In this document: piece after piece, positions 7,375 to 13,959 of the stretch
How the letters are laid out: the number at the start of each line of letters is the position of its first letter
How positions within the stretch are numbered: the first letter of the stretch is position 1
From: an uncultured Bacilli bacterium
GTDB lineage: Bacteria; Bacillota_I; Bacilli_A; RF39; UBA660
Length of the DNA: 20,392 nt
Assembly: GCA_947631885.1 (NCBI GenBank)
Contig: CANRMZ010000006.1
Location: forward strand, 1 to 20,392
Direction: 5' to 3'
Notes under the pieces: model-generated
Database searches by the model: none
What the model saw: only the letters and a program-made list of their open reading frames with translations
What the model was told of the DNA's origin: nothing
Position numbers and translations under genes: made by a program

Positions 7375-8956
7375 TATTAGCCTCGTTTATGTTAAAATTA
7401 AAAAATATTTTGATACTTTTATCTTCATATACTTCTATCTTATTAATAATTGTTTTTAATAGTTCTTTATCCGGATTTTTCATTTTCAAAAAATCATTAA
7501 TATATTTTTGCTTTGTTTTTTCATCAGTAAAAACATTTTTCGATTCACTTATTAATATTTCTAAATTAGCAACTTCTTCATCTAAATTTTTTCTATCTTT
7601 TTGCAAATCTTTTTTTATCTCTAAAAATTCTTCATCAGAAATAATTCCGCTTGCCCGATCTTTATACAAATCACTAATTGCTTTATCGATAGTAATTATT
7701 TTAGCTTTTAAACCTTTTAAAGAACTTTCATAATCTTTTAAAACATCATAATCGCATAATGTAGTTTCATATTTTTTACCTAATGATTCATTATTAGAAT
7801 ACTTTATTAAAATATTTCTTAATTCTTTAAGCACAAGATCATTTAAATCTTCTTCTCGATAATAATGCATTGAACAAACATTATTCCTATAAGTAGCATA
7901 AGTTCTACAACAATATATTGGTGTTATTTTAGATGGATCAGCTTTCCCCTTTATTCTTCTTACAAGCATTGCCTTACCACAATCACCACAGACAACTAAA
8001 CCTTTTAATAAATAATCAAATTCTCTATACCTTATATCAATTTTTCTTTTAGGAGCATTTATTCTTGCAAATAATTCCTCCGATATTATAGGAGGTAAAG
8101 CACCTTTTTTTATTATCCATTTGCTTTTAGGTAACAATCGTTTCTTCTTTGATTTTAAACTTACTCTCTCATACTTACCCTGAATTAAATTGCCAATATA
8201 AGCTTCGTTAGACAAGATATTTTTAATTGTACAAGCTTTCCATAGATTAGTCGTTATAGTCACACTTTTGAGTTTCTTTTTTCTGTAAACATCCGGGGGA
8301 GCTATTCCTTCATCACTTAAAGTTCTTGCAATCATTCCTTCAGTTTTACCACTGTCCTTTAATTCAAATATTCTTTGAACAATTGGTGCAGCATATTCAT
8401 CAATTACAAGTAACTTATTATTTTCTTCTGATCTCTTATAGCCAAAAGGAACTGAACTACCAACATATTCTCCTTTTTTCATCATATCATGTCTTACACT
8501 TTTAATTTTTTTAGATATATCCTTTAAATACATATCATTTATAACTGCTTTAAAAGGAATTATATCTTCAACTCCATTCGGATTTAAAGTATCATAATTT
8601 TCTAATATAGCAATATATCTAACATCATGTTCCGGAAAATATTTAAATACATAATTACCTGTTTCAATAAATTCTCTACCAAGTCTAGACATATCTTTGG
8701 TTATTACACAATCAATTATTCCGTTTTCAATATCATTTATTAATCTCTTAAATGCTGGTCGCTCAAAATTACCACCAGAATACCCATCATCAACATAGTA
8801 ATCATATATTTCAATATTATTTTTTAGAGCAAAATCTTTTATAAAAGCTCGTTGATTTTTTATACTTATACTTTCTATATTTTTATTATCGTCTTCAACT
8901 GAAAGTCTTAAATAAGCTCCTGCTTTATATGTTTTATCAGTTAAGTAATCAACCAT
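7364..8956 (-). CDS. Large serine recombinase, distal copy
   Basis: A 530-residue recombinase related to but clearly different from its neighbour. The start is placed at the ATG 8954-8956, where GAGG lies 6 nt upstream; the longer frame to 8998 lacks a ribosome site. Ser19 in AYLRLSVED is the nucleophile, followed by DDGYSG, ERPAF, TKDMSRLGREF, the recombinase domain with GSSVPFGYK, a zinc ribbon (CGDCGKAM then CCRTYATYRNNVC) and a long coiled coil (about 410-480). It overlaps the next recombinase by 11 bp, so the two are made together, an arrangement reminiscent of ccrA-ccrB of staphylococcal cassettes. Whether both are needed or one is redundant is unknown. Confidence 0.95.
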   Translation of the reverse strand: MVDYLTDKTYKAGAYLRLSVEDDNKNIESISIKNQRAFIKDFALKNNIEIYDYYVDDGYSGGNFERPAFKRLINDIENGIIDCVITKDMSRLGREFIETGNYVFKYFPEHDVRYIAILENYDTLNPNGVEDIIPFKAVINDMYLKDISKKIKSVRHDMMKKGEYVGSSVPFGYKRSEENNKLLVIDEYAAPIVQRIFELKDSGKTEGMIARTLSDEGIAPPDVYRKKKLKSVTITTNLWKACTIKNILSNEAYIGNLIQGKYERVSLKSKKKRLLPKSKWIIKKGALPPIISEELFARINAPKRKIDIRYREFDYLLKGLVVCGDCGKAMLVRRIKGKADPSKITPIYCCRTYATYRNNVCSMHYYREEDLNDLVLKELRNILIKYSNNESLGKKYETTLCDYDVLKDYESSLKGLKAKIITIDKAISDLYKDRASGIISDEEFLEIKKDLQKDRKNLDEEVANLEILISESKNVFTDEKTKQKYINDFLKMKNPDKELLKTIINKIEVYEDKSIKIFFNFNINEANNEK

Positions 8957-9042
8957 TTCTAACCTCACTTTCTTCCTAACCAACAATACATAATGCAAAC
9001 ATTATAAAATACTTCTTTTCTTATTACTAATGTACAAATTTG

Positions 9043-9165
9043 TTATGACTTAGTATTTTGTAATCTTGACTTTAAATATCTTTCAAAAGCTTCCAATATT
9101 TTCTCACTAATAAAAGGTCCATTATCATCATAAACACATATAACTAATTCTTTATCTTTTCCCAC
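9043..9165 (-). CDS. 40-codon GTG-start ORF upstream of the recombinases
   Basis: Encodes a 40-residue acidic/basic peptide that starts MGKDKELVICVYDDNG and ends in a helical SEKILEAFERYLKSRL stretch. The GTG at 9163-9165 has a near-perfect AAAAGGAGG 6 nt upstream; an ATG two bases earlier would give only a 7-codon frame. It lies 86 nt ahead of the distal recombinase in the same direction, after the mazF terminator. I do not recognise a family. Its size and place would suit an accessory or directionality factor for the recombinases, but nothing in the sequence proves it. Confidence 0.6.
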   Translation of the reverse strand: MGKDKELVICVYDDNGPFISEKILEAFERYLKSRLQNTKS

Positions 9166-9212
9166 ATTGATCCTCCTTTTAAATTTATGAACATTATTCT
9201 TTTTTAATGAAT

Positions 9213-9239
9213 AAGAAAAAAAGTAGAAAAAACTACTTT
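9213..9239 (-). terminator. Rho-independent terminator of the MazF unit
   Basis: AAAGTAG (9220-9226) pairs with CTACTTT (9233-9239); minus-strand transcription meets a T-rich run directly after the stem. The mazF TAG stop lies in the stem. Confidence 0.7.
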
Positions 9240-9583
9240 AATCCAAGTGATACTTTGATAGCTTTTTCTACTTTTAACATTTCTTTTTCTTCTAAATTAC
9301 AAACATAACCTTTTAGCCTACTTTTATCAATAGTTCTAATTTGTTCAAGTAAAATAATAGAATTTGCACTTACTTTTTCACCAGGTACTTCTACTCTAAC
9401 ATGAGTAGGCTGACTATTGGATATATAAGATTTAGTAGTAATCGGTGCAATTATAGTTGTAGTACTATATTTATTACCTAAATCATTTTGCAAAATTAAA
9501 ACAGGTCTAATGCCCTGTTGTTCACTGCCAATTCCTAAATCTAAATCAGCATAAAAAATATCTCCTCTATTTACTTTAATCAT
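9233..9583 (-). CDS. mazF: MazF/PemK-type endoribonuclease toxin
   Basis: A 116-residue protein of the PemK/MazF fold; family members cut mRNA at short sequences when released from an antitoxin. The start VNRGDIFYADLD, then GSEQQGIRPVLILQND, the strand TTTIIAPITTK and the C-terminal VSANSIILLEQIRTIDKSRL are the classic conserved blocks, including the basic Arg in RPVLILQ and the Thr/Ser positions of the active groove. It is translated from an ATG that overlaps the preceding small gene by 8 bp and ends in its own terminator. A role in stabilising the element after excision is a reasonable inference. Some MazF-like proteins on mobile elements are not toxic, so activity is untested. Confidence 0.9.
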   Translation of the reverse strand: MIKVNRGDIFYADLDLGIGSEQQGIRPVLILQNDLGNKYSTTTIIAPITTKSYISNSQPTHVRVEVPGEKVSANSIILLEQIRTIDKSRLKGYVCNLEEKEMLKVEKAIKVSLGLK

Positions 9584-9767
9584 TATTATCTAAACCCTTT
9601 CTATTAATCTTTTTAATTTTCCATTTTATTTTTTTATTAACTTCTGGTAAATCTAATATTTGTGAATCATATAATATATTTCGTATCTTTCCTTCTATTT
9701 GTTCTTTATTAACACCATCAAGTTTAAAACTCCATTCTTTTGTAATTTTTATTTTATATCTTCTCAT
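9576..9767 (-). CDS. Small partner of MazF, possible antitoxin
   Basis: A 63-residue, very basic protein (start MRRYKIKITKEWSFKLDG; Lys/Arg-rich tail) that overlaps mazF by 8 bp and is read first, as antitoxins usually are. It does not look like MazE, PemI or a ribbon-helix-helix protein, and the basic C-terminus is unlike the acidic toxin-wrapping tail of typical antitoxins. The ATG (9765-9767) follows AAAGGA by 7 nt. A dyad lies just upstream that could be its operator. Antitoxin status rests on position alone; a DNA-binding accessory factor for the recombinases is an alternative. Confidence 0.6.
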   Translation of the reverse strand: MRRYKIKITKEWSFKLDGVNKEQIEGKIRNILYDSQILDLPEVNKKIKWKIKKINRKGLDNND

Positions 9768-9793
9768 TTATTAATCCTTTCTTCATATGTACA

Positions 9794-9826
9794 AATATCA
9801 GTTGTTTTTTAATCTCAACTGATATT
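9794..9826. promoter_or_regulatory. Perfect 11-bp dyad upstream of the MazF unit, possible operator
   Basis: AATATCAGTTG (9794-9804) is repeated inverted as CAACTGATATT (9816-9826) with an 11-nt spacer. It lies 27-59 bp upstream of the small partner gene, where the promoter should be. An operator for autoregulation fits best; on the plus strand it could also act as a terminator because a T-rich stretch follows. Confidence 0.5.
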
Positions 9827-9847
9827 ATTTTTCTACTTTAAGATTTC

Positions 9848-10085
9848 GTATCATTATTATTTCTATCCCCATGATACAGGGAATTATCAAACGACTAATT
9901 GCTTATTAGTTCCATAGGAATTTCACCTTCTTGTGGTTCTCACAAAATTGCCCCCATTGCTTGAGTCTGTGGCTGGGCAAAAGTATCATTATTACTAATA
10001 TGCTTTATTGCAGATTAGAGGCAATCTAATTTTATAGTCAAGTATTAATCGACAAGCGTACTTACTAATGTGCTACACATATTAG
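9848..10085. ncRNA. Candidate structured RNA between the sigma-like gene and the MazF unit
   Basis: This gene-free stretch is less AT-rich than its surroundings and holds a chain of short perfect stems: 9894-9899/9905-9910, 9910-9913/9917-9920, 9931-9935/9941-9945, 9948-9953/9975-9980, 10014-10019/10025-10030 and 10065-10072/10076-10085 (2-nt bulge). GTATCATTATTA occurs twice (9848-9859 and 9983-9994), and a single ATGATAC at 9871-9877 can pair with either copy, so two alternative folds exist. I could not match it to a known riboswitch, ribozyme or housekeeping RNA. Strand is not settled; the minus strand suits the gene direction. It begins after a strong minus-strand terminator, so it would need its own promoter. 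Confidence 0.4.
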
Positions 10086-10134
10086 GAATGTATTTGATAA
10101 TTAGAAAATAAATTTTCAAAGAACATTGTTTTAA

Positions 10135-10183
10135 CAAATAAAAAACAACAAGTGAGAAAGATTTAATTATCCCTCTCACTTGT
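10135..10183 (-). terminator. Rho-independent terminator of the sigma-like gene
   Basis: ACAAGTGAGA (10148-10157) pairs perfectly with TCTCACTTGT (10174-10183); the minus strand continues with TGTTTTTTATTT. It lies 37 bp beyond the stop of the sigma-like gene. Confidence 0.85.
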
Positions 10184-10219
10184 TTGGCACTTTAGAAGCA
10201 ATTTTTTACCCCTAAAATT

Positions 10220-10696
10220 TTAAATTTTTAAATTTTTTCTTATTTTTTGGATTCCTTGCTCAATAGATTTATGTACATTTTTTATACTACAACCTTCAGA
10301 ATCAGCTATTTCTTTTAAAGTTTTATCTTCAAAATAATAAGAAACAATTCTTCTTTTTTGAACATCACTTAATTGATCTATAGCTATCTTTATATCCTCA
10401 ATTAAAATTTTATTTTCTATTTCTTCCTCAATAGTTATAGGTTTTTCAATCATTCTTTCTTCTAATTTATTTTCAAATATTTCACTATGTTCTATATGTT
10501 TTCTATATTTATGTATTTGTGAAATATCCTCCAATTCAAAACTATCAAAGGCATCATAAACCTCATTATTTATTTCAACCTTCTGAATCTTTTTATTATT
10601 ATCAGTAAATTGAACTGTATAAGTTTGTTTATTTTCATCATATCCTAATGTATAAGGATTATCTTTACTTTTATTTCTTTTAGGTAATTCAACCAT
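10220..10696 (-). CDS. Sigma-70 region 4-like factor of mobile elements
   Basis: A 158-residue protein. The last ~60 residues (about 95-155) form a sigma region 4 helix-turn-helix: QLSDVQKRRIVSYYFEDKTL, KEIADSEGCSIKNVHKSI and QGIQKIRKNL. The N-terminal part lacks a clear region 2 but has a conserved-looking YTLGYDENKQTYTVQF block seen in sigma-like factors that sit beside recombinase genes in Firmicutes elements. The ATG at 10694-10696 is chosen over a TTG six codons earlier because GGAGG lies 7 nt before it. It may direct transcription of excision or transfer genes. Its expression seems tightly controlled by the leader described upstream. It could also act as a plain DNA-binding regulator. 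Confidence 0.8.
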   Translation of the reverse strand: MVELPKRNKSKDNPYTLGYDENKQTYTVQFTDNNKKIQKVEINNEVYDAFDSFELEDISQIHKYRKHIEHSEIFENKLEERMIEKPITIEEEIENKILIEDIKIAIDQLSDVQKRRIVSYYFEDKTLKEIADSEGCSIKNVHKSIEQGIQKIRKNLKI

Positions 10697-10865
10697 ATTC
10701 TTTCCTCCTATCAATTTGGTTTTTGAATTTCCAATTGATAAAAGGAGGTCCTCTACAGCTCAATTTTTTTAGGCAAATAAAAAAACCGAGTATCAACCCT
10801 AAAACTAGGATTTGACACTCGGTCAAAAAAACAACTTCATCACAGTATTCTTCTTCATCACTCAT
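10689..10865 (-). CDS. 58-codon leader ORF overlapping the sigma-like gene start
   Basis: Starts MSDEEEYCDEVVFL, contains one hydrophobic stretch (about residues 19-32, ILVLGLILGFFICL) and ends in a basic segment; its TGA (10689-10691) lies just inside the sigma-like gene, whose ATG is at 10694-10696. AAGGAG sits 10 nt before the ATG. The frame runs through an intrinsic terminator and through the hairpin that hides the next ribosome site, so its translation would open that hairpin and hand ribosomes to the sigma-like gene. No homologue is recognised. It may be a regulatory leader rather than a functional protein, and an open frame of this length could also be chance. Confidence 0.5.
   Translation of the reverse strand: MSDEEEYCDEVVFLTECQILVLGLILGFFICLKKLSCRGPPFINWKFKNQIDRRKEYG
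10704..10748 (-). promoter_or_regulatory. Hairpin hiding the ribosome site of the sigma-like gene
   Basis: In minus-strand RNA, CCTCC (10744-10748) pairs with the GGAGG Shine-Dalgarno (10704-10708), and TATCAA/TTGATA plus TTGG/CCAA extend the stem with small bulges. Translation through the leader ORF would melt it. Confidence 0.6.
10778..10822 (-). terminator. Intrinsic terminator inside the sigma leader
   Basis: Arms at 10786-10796 and 10812-10822 (11 bp); the single A/C mismatch on the plus strand becomes a G-U pair in minus-strand RNA, and seven T residues follow in that direction. It lies upstream of the sigma-like gene and within the leader ORF, so it would act as an attenuator. Confidence 0.75.
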
Positions 10866-10920
10866 AGGTAATCAACTCCTTATCAAGCAATTACCTTTTC
10901 ATAAGTAAAGATGAATACTG
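10843..10920 (-). promoter_or_regulatory. Long imperfect hairpin around the leader ORF start
   Basis: Outer arms 10843-10850/10913-10920 (8 bp), middle arms 10860-10865/10901-10906 (one G-U pair that forms only in minus-strand RNA) and inner arms 10866-10872/10890-10896 (7 bp). The leader ATG is in the stem and its Shine-Dalgarno in the loop. Confidence 0.6.
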
Positions 10921-10934
10921 CTTAAGCTTTGCTT

Positions 10935-10940
10935 ATTATA
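10935..10940 (-). promoter_or_regulatory. Possible -10 box for the sigma leader transcript
   Basis: TATAAT on the minus strand, with no good -35 at the right distance. Transcription from here would start close to 10928, just before the long leader hairpin. Confidence 0.35.
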
Positions 10941-11018
10941 ATAGCTTCGTATTGTAAATAAATAAGAACTCTTATATGTTAATTTAGACTTTATTATCAC
11001 CAACGATTTTAAAATTAA

Positions 11019-11313
11019 TTTAACCTAAAAACATAGTAAAAATAATGAATTTAAAATTTATAATAACCTATATTTTAAAATTATTTTCACTTAATTTTAA
11101 TTTCCTTTTTGAAATAGGAACCCAATGGTATGAATTGGCTGGCTTACGCCGACTAGCAATTTAGCCAGTTGGCAATTAAAAGCCTATCATACCATTGCCT
11201 ATTTCAAAAAGTTTTCTCAAAATTCAGGTGAAAATATCTATAATAAAATTTTTAACTTTATTTTATCACGTAAGATAATTTAATTTTTTCAAAATTGCCA
11301 AAATTAGGTTAAA
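11019..11313. repeat. Nested inverted repeats, ~295 bp, around a GC-richer hairpin core
   Basis: Four concentric pairs share one centre: TTTAACCTAA (11019-11028) with 11304-11313; ATTTTCACTTAAT (11083-11095) with an imperfect partner at 11222-11235; a perfect 14-bp pair CTTTTTGAAATAGG (11105-11118) with 11198-11211; and a perfect 11-bp pair CAATGGTATGA (11123-11133) with 11187-11197. The core has a further ATTG/CTGGCT stem (11134-11144 with 11162-11177). The core is richer in GC than the flanks. It contains no ORF. It could be a small non-autonomous mobile repeat, an origin of transfer or replication, or a large structured RNA; the sequence alone does not decide. Confidence 0.65.
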
Positions 11314-11571
11314 ATAAATAAAAAATTAACACTTATATTTAATTCACATCACTAACTTTTTTATAATTCTCACATCTATATTACAACACGATAGCATATG
11401 GCTATTGCTATCATATCGGCATTATAAGACATTTATTTTAAAAAAATTGTCGGATCATGTCGAAATTATTAGTTTTTTATGTTTTATTTTTAAAAAAAAC
11501 ACAAAATTAATATTCCAATTTTATTTGACTATTTCTTTGAGAATTCTATTTTGTCTAAATATTTATATCAA
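11314..11571. other. Gene-free AT-rich stretch
   Basis: No convincing gene. One small hairpin, GATAGC (11390-11395) with GCTATC (11407-11412), has no T-tract. The plus-strand open frame at 11405-11623 lacks a ribosome site and runs through the terminator of the convergent gene, so it is not called. Confidence 0.6.
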
Positions 11572-11607
11572 GAAAAAAGCAAACTTCATAATCATGTTAA
11601 GTTTGCT
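11572..11607 (-). terminator. Terminator of the sigma/anti-sigma/secreted protein operon
   Basis: AGCAAACTT (11578-11586) pairs perfectly with AAGTTTGCT (11599-11607); on the minus strand a run of six T residues follows. It lies 28 bp past the stop of the secreted protein gene. Confidence 0.8.
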
Positions 11608-11635
11608 AATTTTCTTATTATAATTAAAAATTCAA

Positions 11636-12508
11636 TTATATATTTTCATTAACAGAAAGTCCAGGGTTTGAATTATAGTAATTTCCAACGTTGTTATAAA
11701 AATCTATAACTCCACCACAACCATTAGAAGAAAAGTTATAGGAGTGTGATTGCTCAAGCGTTACATCACGTGTTGCATGTTGATAAGTTCCTGTTACCTT
11801 CATTGTACCTGAGCCAAAGTAATAGTATTCAGCTCCCGTTTCTACTTCCAAAGATTTCTTTGTGCCATTTAAAATATTCATAGAAATTCCATATGCATAA
11901 GGTTCAAATTTAGAATTATTGCCTTCATTACCATATGTTACTTCTCCAGCATCAGAAATTTGATAGCCTTCTGCTTTAATCCTTGCTAATTGTAAATTTC
12001 CTGTTGTTGTAATCAAAAAAGCATTTATATCAAATGATTTTACACTTGGAATACCATTTATCCATTCTGCAGACATATCTACTGAAACGCTTTGTTTACT
12101 ACCGCTAACATGTACTTCCAAATGCATCTTTACTTCGGATGTACTAAGATTAGCTGCAATTATTGGGCTAAAGTTTTTTTCATTATTTTTATATTCAATA
12201 TATTCATCTTCTGAAAGATTCCTTACATTTGTATATATAGTCTTGCCGGCAAAGTCTTTATATTGCTCCTCAACAATGTATCTTTCTGCTGATGTATGAT
12301 GATCAGCATATACCCTAATTTCAAATTGATCTTGACTAAAATTATCTATTTTAATTTTTGAATACTTTGATGATAAATATTCATATTGTTCTTGTGTCAT
12401 TTCAACACCTTTACTATTTGTATAATAAACAGATTCAGCATGAACTGTCATACTTAAAGTTATAAACATTGTAATTGCTAAACATACTTTAAATATATAT
12501 TTTTTCAT
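11636..12508 (-). CDS. Secreted 290-residue protein, paralogue of 18598-19320
   Basis: Function unknown. A signal peptide (MKKYIFKVCLAITMFITLSM, cleavage expected near residue 24 after VHA) sends it out of the cell; there is no sortase motif or lipobox. The mature protein opens with YYTNSKGVEMTQEQYEYL and is then rich in beta-type alternation with few Cys. The C-terminal block TYQHATRDVTLEQSHSYNFS, followed by NGCGGVIDF and a YYNSNPGL motif, is shared with the second secreted protein of the window, as is the N-G-V plus acidic N-terminal motif. It lies 72 bp after the anti-sigma gene, probably in one operon, with AAAGGA about 10 nt before its ATG. It may be the main output of the ECF system; toxin, adhesin and envelope protein are all possible. 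Confidence 0.85.
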   Translation of the reverse strand: MKKYIFKVCLAITMFITLSMTVHAESVYYTNSKGVEMTQEQYEYLSSKYSKIKIDNFSQDQFEIRVYADHHTSAERYIVEEQYKDFAGKTIYTNVRNLSEDEYIEYKNNEKNFSPIIAANLSTSEVKMHLEVHVSGSKQSVSVDMSAEWINGIPSVKSFDINAFLITTTGNLQLARIKAEGYQISDAGEVTYGNEGNNSKFEPYAYGISMNILNGTKKSLEVETGAEYYYFGSGTMKVTGTYQHATRDVTLEQSHSYNFSSNGCGGVIDFYNNVGNYYNSNPGLSVNENI

Positions 12509-12580
12509 TTTTTATCATTCCTTTCTTTTAATTTAACAATTTAATTAATTATTTTTTATTATTAACCTACTACTTCTTTT

Positions 12581-13405
12581 TTAAAATTCATATATAATAC
12601 CAAGTAGGTCTTCGATAGAAACCTGACTATTAGCGTAAAAATAATATAAAATATTATTATTTACAAATACAACATGTTTAGATAAGGCAATTCTTTCACT
12701 TGGTGTTAGATTATAATACCCTTCAGTATTGATATTTTTTGCGTAAAATTCATAATTTTTTGTTTCAACATTACTTGAATCCATTTGTATTTCTTTAAAT
12801 TCCTCTTTGGTTTCTAAAGAAGCATATTGGGTCATAAATTGAATATAAACTTCTGTGATTTTTCTTTTAGCTTCCCAGGCATAAAATTCTTCTTGCGTAA
12901 AATCTTCTCTATATTGTGAATCTATTTCTTTATTATCTTCGGAATAATCATAGAAATCCTTGACAGAGACTTTTACCTTTTCAATATATCCTTCATCATT
13001 AAGTTTTATTTCACACTTATTAATCTCGTCATTGTACTTAGATGTATCAAAAACAAATTTTATTCCTAAAACGTTTTCCATATCATTTAAAGTTTTAAAA
13101 TTATCACAAGTATAATTTTTAACATCGTTAATATATACTGGGTTAGTTAAAGATATTGATTGATAATATTGCTCACCTACCCATTTTTTATTCAGAACGT
13201 ATTTATAAATTAAATCTTTAGCAAATACTGTCGTTATTGTCAAAAAGAAAATAGTAAGTGTTGCTATGATGATTTTTTTATTAAAATAATTATAATTTTT
13301 TTTCTTATTTATCTTATTTATAGTTTCATCCATTATCTTTTTATCCAAACTTTCAGAAACATATATTTTTGATAAAGCTTCTTTTATTTTTTCTTTGTTA
13401 TTCAT
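12581..13405 (-). CDS. Membrane-anchored anti-sigma factor (predicted)
   Basis: A 274-residue single-pass membrane protein: about 43 cytosolic residues (MNNKEKIKEALSKIYVSESL start), a membrane helix (about 44-62, IIIATLTIFFLTITTVFA) and a ~210-residue extracytoplasmic domain without a recognised family. The arrangement, and the single-base gap after the ECF sigma gene, are those of anti-sigma factors that hold their sigma at the membrane until an outside signal releases it. There is no zinc-binding HxxxCxxC motif in the cytosolic part, so it is not of the ZAS type. The ribosome site GAGGAGAAGG is inside the end of the sigma gene. The role is inferred from context. Confidence 0.7.
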   Translation of the reverse strand: MNNKEKIKEALSKIYVSESLDKKIMDETINKINKKKNYNYFNKKIIIATLTIFFLTITTVFAKDLIYKYVLNKKWVGEQYYQSISLTNPVYINDVKNYTCDNFKTLNDMENVLGIKFVFDTSKYNDEINKCEIKLNDEGYIEKVKVSVKDFYDYSEDNKEIDSQYREDFTQEEFYAWEAKRKITEVYIQFMTQYASLETKEEFKEIQMDSSNVETKNYEFYAKNINTEGYYNLTPSERIALSKHVVFVNNNILYYFYANSQVSIEDLLGIIYEF

Positions 13406-13406
13406 T

Positions 13407-13886
13407 TTAAACCTTCTCCTCTTTTAAAAGAATTTGCAATTGATTTCTTGCTCTTTGTAATCTAGTTCTAATTGTAGATTCATTTACCTTTAACAACTTG
13501 GATATTTCCTTTACTTTATATCCTTCATAATAATACAAAACAATTAGTATTCTATAATCCTTAGATAAAGAAAACAATGCATTTATGACTTCATCGAAAG
13601 CACTAGAATTATCTTCAAAAACATTATTTTCATCTTTTTCAGTTATAATTCTTATTTTTTTCTTCCAAGATGATAGAAAAAGATTTTTACATTTATTTAT
13701 AGTAATCTTAATACACCATTTTTTTATATGTTCATTATCATTAAATTTTGGTAAATTTTCATACAATTTTATAAACACATCTTGAGTAATGTCTTCTGCA
13801 TCCAATAAATTTTTTGTATAACTATAAGCTAAACGAAAAATATCATTTTTTATTGTATGGTAAATTTCAATAAATTGCGTGTCCAT
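13407..13886 (-). CDS. ECF-type RNA polymerase sigma factor
   Basis: A 159-residue extracytoplasmic-function sigma factor. Region 2 (about residues 8-75) includes RLAYSYTKNLLDAEDITQDV and FIKLYENLPKF plus the KKWCIKITINKCKN block; region 4 (about 105-155) has LSKDYRILIVLYYYEGYKVK, EISKLLKVNEST and TRLQRARNQL, a standard helix-turn-helix. GGAGG lies about 8 nt before the ATG. It heads the operon with the anti-sigma and the secreted protein. A TATAAT box and a 10-bp palindrome stand just upstream. The usual scheme is autoregulation plus control of nearby envelope or secretion genes, here perhaps the ABC operon and secreted proteins. Confidence 0.92.
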   Translation of the reverse strand: MDTQFIEIYHTIKNDIFRLAYSYTKNLLDAEDITQDVFIKLYENLPKFNDNEHIKKWCIKITINKCKNLFLSSWKKKIRIITEKDENNVFEDNSSAFDEVINALFSLSKDYRILIVLYYYEGYKVKEISKLLKVNESTIRTRLQRARNQLQILLKEEKV

Positions 13887-13899
13887 AGTTTACCTCCAA

Positions 13900-13916
13900 A
13901 AAGCGCTTTCATTATA
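13900..13916 (-). promoter_or_regulatory. -10 box and 10-bp palindrome upstream of the ECF sigma gene
   Basis: TATAAT on the minus strand (13911-13916) is followed by the perfect palindrome AAAGCGCTTT (13900-13909) where transcription should start. No strong -35 was seen. The palindrome is a possible operator. Confidence 0.4.
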
Positions 13917-13959
13917 ATAACAATTTAAAAGATTAAAAAGTCTCAAATAATATAAATTT

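Noticed and set aside
9848..10085. Cobalamin, T-box, TPP or group II intron RNA
   Set aside because: Fragments such as GCCACAG and GGTGAAATTCC recall the B12 riboswitch but occur in the wrong order and spacing; no T-box, thi-box or domain V motif is present.
11390..11412. GATAGC/GCTATC hairpin as a terminator
   Set aside because: No T-tract on either strand and no gene ends nearby.
11405..11623. 72-codon plus-strand open frame rich in hydrophobic residues
   Set aside because: No ribosome site, AT-rich composition gives such frames by chance, and it runs through a minus-strand terminator.
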